In this document: positions 30,530-38,008 of the stretch, one piece after another | Layout: every line of letters begins with the position of its first letter | Position numbering within the stretch: the stretch's first letter is position 1 | Origin: Rheinheimera sp. | Lineage (GTDB): Bacteria; Pseudomonadota; Gammaproteobacteria; Enterobacterales; Alteromonadaceae | Direction of reading: 5' to 3' | Assembly (NCBI RefSeq): GCF_030824435.1 | Contig: NZ_JAVBXS010000100.1 | Coordinates: forward strand, 80,597 to 144,596 | Length of the DNA: 64,000 bases | The notes under the pieces: generated by a model | Databases searched by the model: none | Told to the model about the DNA's origin: nothing | What the model saw: only the letters and a program-made list of their open reading frames with translations | Program-made: the position numbers and the translations under genes

Positions 30530-31501
30530 ATGACGCTCGATGAAATCAAGCTGTTAAGTCAAAACGACATGACAGCAGTCAACCAGCACATCTTCTCTCA
30601 GCTCAGTTCAGATGTCGCTTTAATCAATCAACTTGGCATCTATATAGTCAATAGTGGCGGCAAGAGATTGCGTCCGCTGCTGGCCGTGCTGGCCGCCCGT
30701 GCTTTGGGTTACCAGGGGCAGCAACATGTGACGCTTGCCACTATTATTGAATTTATTCACACCGCCACCTTATTGCATGATGACGTCGTTGATGAATCGA
30801 TGTTGCGTCGTGGCAAAGAAACGGCAAATGCTGTTTTTGGCAATCAGGCCAGTGTACTGGTGGGCGATTTCCTTTATACCCGCTCTTTCCAGCTGATGGT
30901 GTCACTTGGCAGAATGCGTGTAATGGAAATCCTCGCTGATGCTACCAACATCATTGCTGAAGGCGAAGTATTGCAGTTGATGAATGTCAACGACCCTGAT
31001 ACCACCGAAGAAAGTTATATGCAGGTTATTTATTGCAAAACAGCCAAACTGTTTGAAGCGGCAACCCAACTGGCGGCTGTTTTATCAGATCAGGAAGAAC
31101 ATGTTGTAGACGCTATGAAAGCATATGGCATGCACTTAGGCACTGCATTCCAGCTGATTGACGATGTGCTGGATTATCAGGCCAACGTTGATGAGCTGGG
31201 CAAAAATATCGGTGACGACCTTGCTGAAGGTAAACCAACGTTACCGCTGATTCATGCACTGAAACATGGTACCAATGCCCAACAGGCACTTATTCGTGAA
31301 GCCATTGTTGAAAGTAATGGTTTAAGCAAGCTGGCTGAGATTATGGCAGCGCTGGAACAAACCCAGGCTTTTGAATACACACGCAATATCGCCGAACAGG
31401 AAGCGCAAAAGGCACGTGATGCTATCGCTTTCCTGGCTGATTCGCCTTATAAAAATGCTTTGCTCGCATTGGCTGACATGGCGGTAGACCGCAATCACTA
31501 A
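30530..31501 (+). CDS. ispB: Octaprenyl diphosphate synthase IspB
   Basis: 323 residues from ATG 30530 (a TTG at 30512 is in frame); this is exactly the E. coli length. Elongates farnesyl diphosphate for the ubiquinone and menaquinone side chain. Both aspartate-rich motifs are present: LLHDDVVDESMLRRG (first, DDxxD) and FQLIDDVLDYQ (second), plus GGKRLRPLL for isopentenyl diphosphate binding. Divergent from rplU. A TAGAAT at 30490 is a plausible -10 hexamer. Ended by the shared terminator near 31.58 kb. Confidence 0.96.
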   Translation: MTLDEIKLLSQNDMTAVNQHIFSQLSSDVALINQLGIYIVNSGGKRLRPLLAVLAARALGYQGQQHVTLATIIEFIHTATLLHDDVVDESMLRRGKETANAVFGNQASVLVGDFLYTRSFQLMVSLGRMRVMEILADATNIIAEGEVLQLMNVNDPDTTEESYMQVIYCKTAKLFEAATQLAAVLSDQEEHVVDAMKAYGMHLGTAFQLIDDVLDYQANVDELGKNIGDDLAEGKPTLPLIHALKHGTNAQQALIREAIVESNGLSKLAEIMAALEQTQAFEYTRNIAEQEAQKARDAIAFLADSPYKNALLALADMAVDRNH

Positions 31502-31571
31502 ATTGTTTAGCAGATTCACTCCATGCACTCAGGCAGAGAATAGATGTGCATCTGAACGCGGTAAAACCGCA

Positions 31572-31602
31572 TAAAAAAAGCCAGCATTAGCTGGCTTTTT
31601 TA
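31572..31602. terminator. Bidirectional terminator between ispB and mdh
   Basis: AAGCCAGCATTAGCTGGCTT is bounded by A7 on the left and T6 on the right, between convergent ispB and mdh. Confidence 0.9.
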
Positions 31603-31659
31603 TCTGTTGAGCGGCCCTGTCCAGGTATCAACCTATTTCAGGACTCGTCATATCAATCA

Positions 31660-32598
31660 TTATGCTTTGTTTACAAAGTCTTCGCCTAACGTGATATCTG
31701 CTTTTAATGTAGGCAGCATCTCGTTCATGGCTTTTTGCTCGTAAGCGCTTAAAGCACCAATTGGTAATAAAGCTTCAACACCGTTTTTACCTAAAGTAAT
31801 AGGCTGAGCGAAGAAACGGGCGTGTTCGCCGTTGCCTTCAACATAAGCGTATTCAGTGACAGCTTCGCCTTGCAGACCTTTTACCAAAGATACGCAGAAA
31901 CGGGCAGCTGCCTGACCCATAGATAAAGTTGCTGAACCGCCACCGGCTTTTGCTTCCACAACTTCAGTACCGGCATTCTGGATACGGTAAGTTAAGGAAG
32001 AAATCTCTTCATCAGTGAAGCTCACACCATCAACCTGAGACAACAAAGGCAGAATAGTAGTACCGCTGTGACCGCCAATTACCGGAACAATAACGTTGGC
32101 CGGGTTTTTGCCTTTTAATTCACCAACAAAGGTTTCAGCGCGGATCACGTCAAGTGTGGTTACACCAAACAGACGTTTTGCATCATAAGTACCGGCTTTT
32201 TTGAAAACTTCAGCAGCGATAGCAACAGTCGTATTCACCGGGTTAGTGATAATACCCACCAGAGCTTTTGGACATTGTTGCACAATAGCTTCAGCCAGTG
32301 TCTTCACAACACCTGCGTTGATGTTAAACAAGTCTGAACGATCCATACCTGGTTTGCGCGGCATACCGGCTGGGATCATCACGATATCAGCGCCTGCCAG
32401 GGCAGTGTTTAAATCTTCTTTACCATGGCCTGTCACTTTTACAGCTGTAGGGATATGGCTTAAATCTACCGCGACGCCTGGAGTGACCGGAGCCAGGTCG
32501 TATAACGCTAAATCCGTACCGGCTGGCAGGTTTAACTTCAGTAATAAAGATAAGGCCTGACCGATACCACCAGCAGCACCTAATACGGCAACTTTCAT
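31660..32598 (-). CDS. mdh: Malate dehydrogenase
   Basis: 312 residues, the E. coli length, from ATG 32598 with GGGAG just upstream; the open frame to 32661 is not used. NAD-dependent interconversion of malate and oxaloacetate in the TCA cycle. [14 protein letters not shown] is the Rossmann NAD site, [13 protein letters not shown] the mobile loop with substrate Arg, and [10 protein letters not shown] the catalytic His block. Divergent from argR, the same arrangement as in E. coli. Confidence 0.97.
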   Translation of the reverse strand: MKVAVLGAAGGIGQALSLLLKLNLPAGTDLALYDLAPVTPGVAVDLSHIPTAVKVTGHGKEDLNTALAGADIVMIPAGMPRKPGMDRSDLFNINAGVVKTLAEAIVQQCPKALVGIITNPVNTTVAIAAEVFKKAGTYDAKRLFGVTTLDVIRAETFVGELKGKNPANVIVPVIGGHSGTTILPLLSQVDGVSFTDEEISSLTYRIQNAGTEVVEAKAGGGSATLSMGQAAARFCVSLVKGLQGEAVTEYAYVEGNGEHARFFAQPITLGKNGVEALLPIGALSAYEQKAMNEMLPTLKADITLGEDFVNKA

Positions 32599-32720
32599 GC
32601 TATTCTCCCAATTTACGGTTCTGTTAAAAAACGCGCCCAACAATACTGAAATCATGGGCAAATTACAAATGACTTCTGCTTATTGTGCGCAATAAAAACA
32701 CCAAGTAGAACACGGTTTCC

Positions 32721-32738
32721 AGCGAATAGATATTCACC
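32721..32738. promoter_or_regulatory. Single ARG box between mdh and argR
   Basis: GAATAGATATTC (32724-32735), followed by A, matches the ArgR operator core (GAAT, 4 nt, ATTC). It lies 105 bp before the argR start. No second box at the usual 3-bp spacing is visible on either side. Likely autoregulatory site. Confidence 0.55.
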
Positions 32739-32842
32739 AAAAGTCTAGCCATTTTAGCTTAACTGCATCGATTTTACTGCCTTCGTTCGTCAGCTGTGGT
32801 AACTTTGCTCAAACCGGCCGGTAAATTTGCAAAGAAAGATAA

Positions 32843-33313
32843 ATGATGACTAAACAATCCAAACAAGAAGCGCTCATCTCTGCTTTTAAATCTCTGCTGA
32901 AGGAAGAGCGTTTTGGCTCCCAAAGTGACATTGTTGAAGCATTAAAAGCCGAGGGCTTTGACAATGTGAGTCAATCAAAAGTCTCCAGAATGCTGAGCAG
33001 ATATGGTGCAGTACGTACCCGTAATGCCAGGCAGGAGATGGTGTATTGTTTGCCCCCAGAGCTGGGAGTACCAACCACCAAAAGCCCATTGCGCCAACTG
33101 GTGCTTGATATAGAACACAATGATGTCATGATTATTATCCGCACCAGCCCCGGAGCAGCTCAGCTGATAGCACGTTTGCTGGATTCCGTCGGAAAAGCCG
33201 AAGGAGTACTTGGTACTATTGCCGGTGATGACACTATTTTTATTGCCCCCACCAGTGTTAAAAATATCAATCAGACTTTGTGTAACGTCACCGCATTATT
33301 TGAAACTGTTTAA
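32843..33313 (+). CDS. argR: Arginine repressor ArgR
   Basis: 156 residues, same length as E. coli ArgR. The N-terminal winged helix-turn-helix (about 1-72) has [15 protein letters not shown] and the recognition helix [13 protein letters not shown]. The C-terminal hexamerisation and arginine-binding domain has [13 protein letters not shown] with the paired Asp that bind arginine. Represses arginine biosynthesis when arginine is plentiful. An ARG box upstream suggests autoregulation. Two consecutive ATG codons could start it; the first is used here. Confidence 0.97.
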   Translation: MMTKQSKQEALISAFKSLLKEERFGSQSDIVEALKAEGFDNVSQSKVSRMLSRYGAVRTRNARQEMVYCLPPELGVPTTKSPLRQLVLDIEHNDVMIIIRTSPGAAQLIARLLDSVGKAEGVLGTIAGDDTIFIAPTSVKNINQTLCNVTALFETV

Positions 33314-33331
33314 TCAGCTTGACGCCTGAAT

Positions 33332-33349
33332 GCCGGTTTATAAACCGGC
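33332..33349. repeat. 18-bp perfect palindrome across the peroxidase stop codon
   Basis: GCCGGTTTATAAACCGGC spans the stop codon (33338-33340) of the DyP-type gene, 19 bp after the argR stop. No T tract follows on either strand, so it is at best a weak terminator or a protein site. Confidence 0.45.
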
Positions 33350-34264
33350 TTCCTGCTCCATAAAACTGATTGACGGTGCAAAAAATGCAGCGCCACAGTC
33401 AGCCTGAACATAATCCAGCAACAAATCATAATTCTGTTGCCCACTCTGCCCCATCCGGTTTTTCAGCCATTGCAAATAGGCTCTGCCATCAGCAGAAAAA
33501 CCTAGTGTAAGCATACCCTGCACTTTTAACTGCCCGTAAGGCATATTCTGAAACAACAATGGTAAAACCCTTGATTCTTCAGACGTCAGCGCTGCTGTGA
33601 CCGCATGGCTTTGTCCGGATAACTGAGCGCTGGCGATGAAACTGCCATCCATTTTTTTATAACCCATAATCAGCTCTTGCTGATTTTGCGTCAGTTGTTG
33701 CCAGCGATTTAAATCGAGACGATATCGCTGAAAATGTAAATAACTGCCGCCTGCAAATAAAGGATCATTATCTTCTGAGACTAATGCTAACTCGCGTTTT
33801 CTTTTACCTTTAGGAGCGCCTGGCTGATCAATAAATCCTGTCAGATCACGACCATCCATATATCTGAATGCATGAATTTGCTCCTGAACTTCGACATGAG
33901 GTTGTAATAACTGAAAACATTGTTGTGCAGCCAGATGTAAAACATCATAACGATCAGAGCGAATTTGCAAAAGTAAATCAAAGGGTGATGCCGGCATATC
34001 TAAATCATCAACCACCAGCGGAGGAAATGACTGCAGCTCTTGAGGTCTGGCAGAAGGATAAAGCGAATCCCAATAACCTGCCCCGACCGCGATCACTGCA
34101 GATAAATTTGACTCCGAGAATTGATCAGACAGTCGCTGAATCAAAGCATGTAGCCTGGCTAGCTGCACCCGAAGCAATGCATGATGCCCATCTAATACAT
34201 TGATAAGAAACACAAATCCATGTAAGTTTGCTTCAGCACAAATACCAAACTGCTCGCGTGCCAT
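33338..34264 (-). CDS. Dyp-type peroxidase family protein (YfeX-like), altered active site
   Basis: 308 residues from ATG 34264, chosen because MAREQFGICAEANLH aligns with the N-terminus of E. coli YfeX and GGAG lies 11 nt upstream; the frame is open to a GTG at 34387. DyP enzymes are heme peroxidases with a GXXDG motif. Here the corresponding block is GRDLTGFIDQPGAP: the distal Asp is kept but the following Gly is Gln. The proximal heme His appears kept (QSHAV). The distal Arg, expected just before QSMPYG-like residues, is Phe (LLFQNMPYG). Heme binding is plausible, peroxidase chemistry uncertain. Single gene, convergent with argR. Confidence 0.8.
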   Translation of the reverse strand: MAREQFGICAEANLHGFVFLINVLDGHHALLRVQLARLHALIQRLSDQFSESNLSAVIAVGAGYWDSLYPSARPQELQSFPPLVVDDLDMPASPFDLLLQIRSDRYDVLHLAAQQCFQLLQPHVEVQEQIHAFRYMDGRDLTGFIDQPGAPKGKRKRELALVSEDNDPLFAGGSYLHFQRYRLDLNRWQQLTQNQQELIMGYKKMDGSFIASAQLSGQSHAVTAALTSEESRVLPLLFQNMPYGQLKVQGMLTLGFSADGRAYLQWLKNRMGQSGQQNYDLLLDYVQADCGAAFFAPSISFMEQEAGL

Positions 34265-34370
34265 GTGGGGGTGGACTCCGGAAAACTCAGAGGATAAAGG
34301 CTGACAGGATAATATTTTGACTCCGAAATTACCATCCTTTGCGCTATAACTGACAATTGCACCTTCACAG

Positions 34371-34388
34371 TGTGAGATATATCTCACA
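34371..34388. promoter_or_regulatory. GacA/UvrY-type box upstream of the CsrB-like RNA
   Basis: TGTGAGATATATCTCACA is a perfect 18-bp palindrome of the TGTRAGN6CTYACA type bound by GacA/UvrY response regulators before csrB/rsmZ genes. It is centred about 180-185 bp upstream of the presumed RNA start, a distance like that in E. coli csrB. Confidence 0.8.
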
Positions 34389-34676
34389 TATTAGTAAGCC
34401 ATCACAGATTTTACATACAACAAATTCATAACAAATAAACATAATCATATGTTTTTAAAAGAATTAATCACCAAGTTCCTATATTGCAATCTTATTTCAG
34501 CAATCGCTGTTTTCCTACAAGGCGCATGGAACTGTCGTTTTAATTCATACTGTGTTTACTGGATTTGAAGGAACAAAGCCTGAGCAAGGATACAGCGGCA
34601 GGCGAAGGATGTAACACGGATTCAGGAAGTTCAGGAAGAACTCTACTGTAAGGATGACGGTAGCAAGGATAAGGAC

Positions 34677-34945
34677 AGCTCAGGAAGAGCTTTAAAATCA
34701 CGGATGATTTTAACAGGGACTGTGTGACAGCTCAGGACGAGCTTTAGGATCAGGATGAGCCTAACAGGGACAGTAGGACAGTTCAGGACGAGCTTTAGGA
34801 TCAGGATGATTCTAACAGGGACGGTAGGACAGCTCAGGAAGAGCTTTAGGATCAGGATGATTCTAACAGGGACAGTAGGACAGCTCAGGACGAGCTTAAA
34901 ATCAGGACGATTTTAATATGGATAGCGGACAGCTCAGGATGAGCT
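34677..34945 (+). repeat. Six tandem ~51-nt units inside the CsrB-like RNA
   Basis: Units begin at 34677, 34729, 34780, 34831, 34882 and 34931 (spacing 52, 51, 51, 51, 49). A full unit has an AGCTC-AGGAN-GAGCT hairpin, a TTAGGATC-AGGAT-GATTCTAA hairpin, and a linker AACAGGGACNGTAGGAC. That gives four GGA sites per unit. Confidence 0.85.
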
Positions 34946-35080
34946 GAAGTAATACCCTGCGGTGGCAGTGTTTTACGTAGCATGGATGTTGAAACCTTCA
35001 CAGCGCGATAGAACTCCGAAAGGAGTCAGGGATGAATAAACCCGCAAGGGTTACAATATGGATATTGTAAAAGTCTTATG

Positions 35081-35114
35081 GTGGCCGCACTTTTTAGTGC
35101 GGCCTTCCTTTTTT
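35081..35114 (+). terminator. Terminator of the CsrB-like RNA
   Basis: GGCCGCACT and AGTGCGGCC (9-bp stem, TTTT loop) are followed by TTCCTTTTTT. Confidence 0.9.
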
Positions 35115-35542
35115 AGCTCATTGATTTTAGTCTCTGGTATTAATGCGGAACCAGACCTATGACTTGTATGGCAACTGCAATTTGATAAACAAGTCCGCCC
35201 TGAATGCTCATCCGCAACTCTGGCACTGGCGATACAGAATAGCCGCGGCTTTTCAATGTTCAGGTTGTTTTAGTGTCGACCAGATGCAAGTCCGGCGTTA
35301 AGGAACGCTGTCAAATCACCACACCAAATAAACCATCCGGTTTTCTACTGCATTTTTCAGATAACAAGTCGATTTCCCTAGCCTGATAAAACGGCTGAGC
35401 AACTGAAGAATACTTTTTGCACGGATAAGTGACGGCAGACGGGTGAAATATTTTCAGCTGTTGTTTTTACACTTTTCGGCGAAGAAATGTACTGCTACAT
35501 TAACGTTGCACAAAATAATAACGGCTATAAAGCCAGTGCATG

Positions 35543-35572
35543 AAAAAACCCCGTAAGCAAACACCTACGGGG
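35543..35572 (-). terminator. Terminator of glnK-amtB
   Basis: On the minus strand CCCCGTA-GGTGTTTGCT-TACGGGG is followed by six T residues, about 135 bp after the amtB stop. Confidence 0.8.
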
Positions 35573-35623
35573 CTGTCTGATAAAGACAAAGGACAAGGAT
35601 AGACGACTAAGTGGGTTAAGTTC

Positions 35624-35667
35624 GTTTGCAAAGTGAGCCTCTAGGGCTAGCTGCTCACTTTGCAAAC
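35624..35667. repeat. 15-bp perfect inverted repeat after amtB
   Basis: GTTTGCAAAGTGAGC (35624-35638) and its exact complement GCTCACTTTGCAAAC (35653-35667) with a 14-nt spacer containing CTAGGGCTAG. It would form a long hairpin in the amtB 3' UTR. No T tract; origin unknown. Confidence 0.7.
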
Positions 35668-35704
35668 CGCTTCCGGCAGGCCCCCACCGAACCTGCCAGA
35701 CTGC

Positions 35705-36976
35705 TTACTTAGATGATGAAACAAATTCAGGGTAAGCTTCTACACCACACTCTGAACGGTCTACACCATCATATTCTTCCTGCTCACTGACCCGAATACC
35801 CATCACCAGCTTCAGGACATACCAAACCACCAGACTAGTCACAAAGACCCAGACAAAGATGGTAGCAGCACCAATCAACTGGCCAGTGAATGACGCGGAG
35901 TCTTTGGTTAAAGGCACTATTAATAAACCAAATAAACCAACCACACCGTGTACAGAAATAGCACCCACTGGGTCGTCAATTTTCAGTTTATCCAGCGCAA
36001 CAATAGCAGCCACTACAATAACACCGGCAATTGCGCCAAAAATGGTGGCTTGCAGTGGTGTTGGTGTTGAAGGTTCAGCCGTAATAGCCACCAGACCTGC
36101 CAAAGCACCGTTCAGCACCATGGTTAAATCGGCTTTACGGAACAACAACATAGCAACCACTAAAGATGCCAGCGCGCCACCAACTGCAGCTGCGTTGGTA
36201 TTCACAAATACCATGGCAACACCGTGGGCATTACCAATATCAGCCAGCTTTAACATAGAACCACCGTTAAAACCGAACCAGCCCATCCACAGAATTAAGG
36301 TGCCTAAAGTGGCCATTGGCATGTTACAACCAGGGAACGCATGGGCTTTGCCGTCTTTGCCATATTTGCCTTTACGGGCGCCAAGCAATAACACACCAGC
36401 AAGTGCTGCTGCGCCACCGGCTAAATGCACAATACCTGAGCCGGCAAAATCAGAAAAACCATAATCAGCAAGCGTGTACAAACCAAATACCGACTGACCA
36501 CCCCAGGTCCAGGAACCTTCCATTGGGTAGATAAAACCACACATCACTACTGCAAATGCAAAGAATGCCCAGAGTTTCATCCGTTCAGCCACAGCGCCAG
36601 ACACAATGGACATGGCTGTTGCCACAAAGACCACCTGAAAGAAAAAATCTGATGCTTTGGAATAAATGGCTTTACCGGTAAAACCATTTTCGCGTTCGGC
36701 AAAACCTGCCAAAGTGACGTCCACATCCATGGCTTCAATGCCGGTCAAGAAAAAACCGCCGCCGTACATAAACTGATAACCACAGACCAGATACATCAAA
36801 CAGGCAATGGCGTATAAAGCGAAGTTTTTGGTCAGAATTTCAGTGGTGTTTTTTGCCCGCACCAAACCAGATTCCAGCATGGCAAAACCAGCAGCCATCC
36901 ACATCACCAAGGCACCACAAACTAAAAAGTAAAATGTGTCGATCGCAAACTGTAAATGATAAATTTGTTCTTGCAT
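35705..36976 (-). CDS. amtB: Ammonium transporter AmtB
   Basis: 423 residues, about eleven membrane helices. Conducts ammonium across the inner membrane as a trimer and is gated by GlnK. Visible family blocks: MWMAAGFAMLESGLVRAKNT (helix 1), SWTWGGQSVFG, DFAGSGIVHLAGGAAALAG with the first pore His, and DPVGAISVHGVVGLFG with the second. The C-terminal tail YDGVDRSECGVEAYPEF is the GlnK contact region. Follows glnK by 9 bp. Nitrogen control is expected from the sigma-54-like site before glnK. Confidence 0.96.
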   Translation of the reverse strand: MQEQIYHLQFAIDTFYFLVCGALVMWMAAGFAMLESGLVRAKNTTEILTKNFALYAIACLMYLVCGYQFMYGGGFFLTGIEAMDVDVTLAGFAERENGFTGKAIYSKASDFFFQVVFVATAMSIVSGAVAERMKLWAFFAFAVVMCGFIYPMEGSWTWGGQSVFGLYTLADYGFSDFAGSGIVHLAGGAAALAGVLLLGARKGKYGKDGKAHAFPGCNMPMATLGTLILWMGWFGFNGGSMLKLADIGNAHGVAMVFVNTNAAAVGGALASLVVAMLLFRKADLTMVLNGALAGLVAITAEPSTPTPLQATIFGAIAGVIVVAAIVALDKLKIDDPVGAISVHGVVGLFGLLIVPLTKDSASFTGQLIGAATIFVWVFVTSLVVWYVLKLVMGIRVSEQEEYDGVDRSECGVEAYPEFVSSSK

Positions 36977-36985
36977 GAGCTACTC

Positions 36986-37420
<435 letters not shown>

Positions 37421-37464
37421 TTATTTTAAAACAATAACTTATTGATTCACGGCGGATTCAAGGC

Positions 37465-37493
37465 AAAAAAAACGCACCAAGTCGGTGCGTTAT
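37465..37493 (-). terminator. Terminator of yacL
   Basis: On the minus strand AACGCACCGACTTGGTGCGTT is followed by an uninterrupted T tract, about 40 bp after the yacL stop. Confidence 0.85.
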
Positions 37494-37530
37494 TTCCCTG
37501 CCGGAGTGCAGCCTGTTGAAAGCTTGTTGT

Positions 37531-37902
37531 TTATTTTTTCGGTAAAAATTTTTGCCATTCACCAAGTAAATGTATGAAATCTTCCAGACCACATTCAGCC
37601 GTTAAGCTGGCATCGTCTGTGGTGAGCTCTGCTTCAAGCTCGGCATCCCGTTCGTCAAACTGACCTACACTATGGTGGTACACCAGCACTTCCTGCCGCT
37701 CAACTTTTAAAATGTATTCGCGTCCTTCAAACTGATATTCAGTGTAAGGACCGATGTTTTGCAACTGCTCCAATAACGGCTGATAAGCCAGTGCATTGCG
37801 CTCAAATTCATCCAGCAAAAAGCGTTGCAGCGCATGTTGCTCCATCGGCAGCTTAAGCTGATAAATCCGGCTGTCGGGCAGATAAATAAAATCAAATTCC
37901 AC
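37531..37902 (-). CDS. yacL: UPF0231 family protein YacL
   Basis: 123 residues, cytoplasmic, acidic. The pattern MEFDFIYLPDSRIYQLKLPMEQ, YQFEGREYILKVERQEVLV and the C-terminal CGLEDFIHLLGEWQKFL matches E. coli YacL (120 residues), which is likewise next to acnB. Function unknown. It lies 106 bp after acnB on the same strand, separated by a terminator, so expression may be partly independent. Confidence 0.85.
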   Translation of the reverse strand: MEFDFIYLPDSRIYQLKLPMEQHALQRFLLDEFERNALAYQPLLEQLQNIGPYTEYQFEGREYILKVERQEVLVYHHSVGQFDERDAELEAELTTDDASLTAECGLEDFIHLLGEWQKFLPKK

Positions 37903-37956
37903 TTTGCCGCTCCTCAGTTTTACTCAAAGCTGTTTTGCAGCCTGCATTTTTGGTTT

Positions 37957-37992
37957 AAAAAAACAAAGGGGCCCGCCAGCGGACCCCTTGTT
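37957..37992 (-). terminator. Terminator of acnB
   Basis: On the minus strand AAGGGGTCCGCTGGCGGGCCCCTT (one bulge) is followed by TGTTTTTTT, shortly after the acnB stop. Confidence 0.85.
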
Positions 37993-38008
37993 GTTTTATA
38001 ACAATAGC

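Larger units (their letters stand above)
34561..35114 (+). ncRNA. csrB: CsrB-family CsrA-sequestering RNA, unusually large
   Basis: About 550 nt without any coding frame, holding about 37 GGA triplets (about 8 expected by chance) and twelve CAGGAMG-type motifs (CAGGAAG, CAGGACG, CAGGATG). Most sit in loops of short stems, such as AGCTC-AGGAC-GAGCT and AAAATC-AGGAC-GATTTT, the form in which CsrA/RsmA dimers bind. From 34677 to 34945 the pattern repeats six times at about 51 nt. The 3' part has GNRA-type hairpins (ACTCC-GAAA-GGAGT, CCC-GCAA-GGG) and a terminator. A UvrY box lies upstream. E. coli CsrB is 369 nt with fewer motifs. The 5' end is inferred; weak TTTACT at 34555 may be the -10. Confidence 0.9.
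35115..35704. other. 590-bp gap between csrB and amtB without a recognisable gene
   Basis: No convincing coding frame, tRNA or repeat in 35115-35540. The right part holds a minus-strand terminator (35543-35572) and a 15-bp perfect inverted repeat (35624-35667), listed separately. Confidence 0.6.

Noticed and set aside
34265..34387. N-terminal extension of the DyP-type protein to a GTG
   Set aside because: The extension has no family match and overlaps the UvrY box; the internal ATG aligns with known family starts.
34677..34945. Regularly spaced units resembling a CRISPR array
   Set aside because: There are no unique spacers; the whole unit is repeated and forms GGA-loop hairpins. No cas genes are nearby.
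35624..35667. Ends of an insertion sequence
   Set aside because: Arms are only 14 bp apart, and no transposase or target-site duplication is seen.
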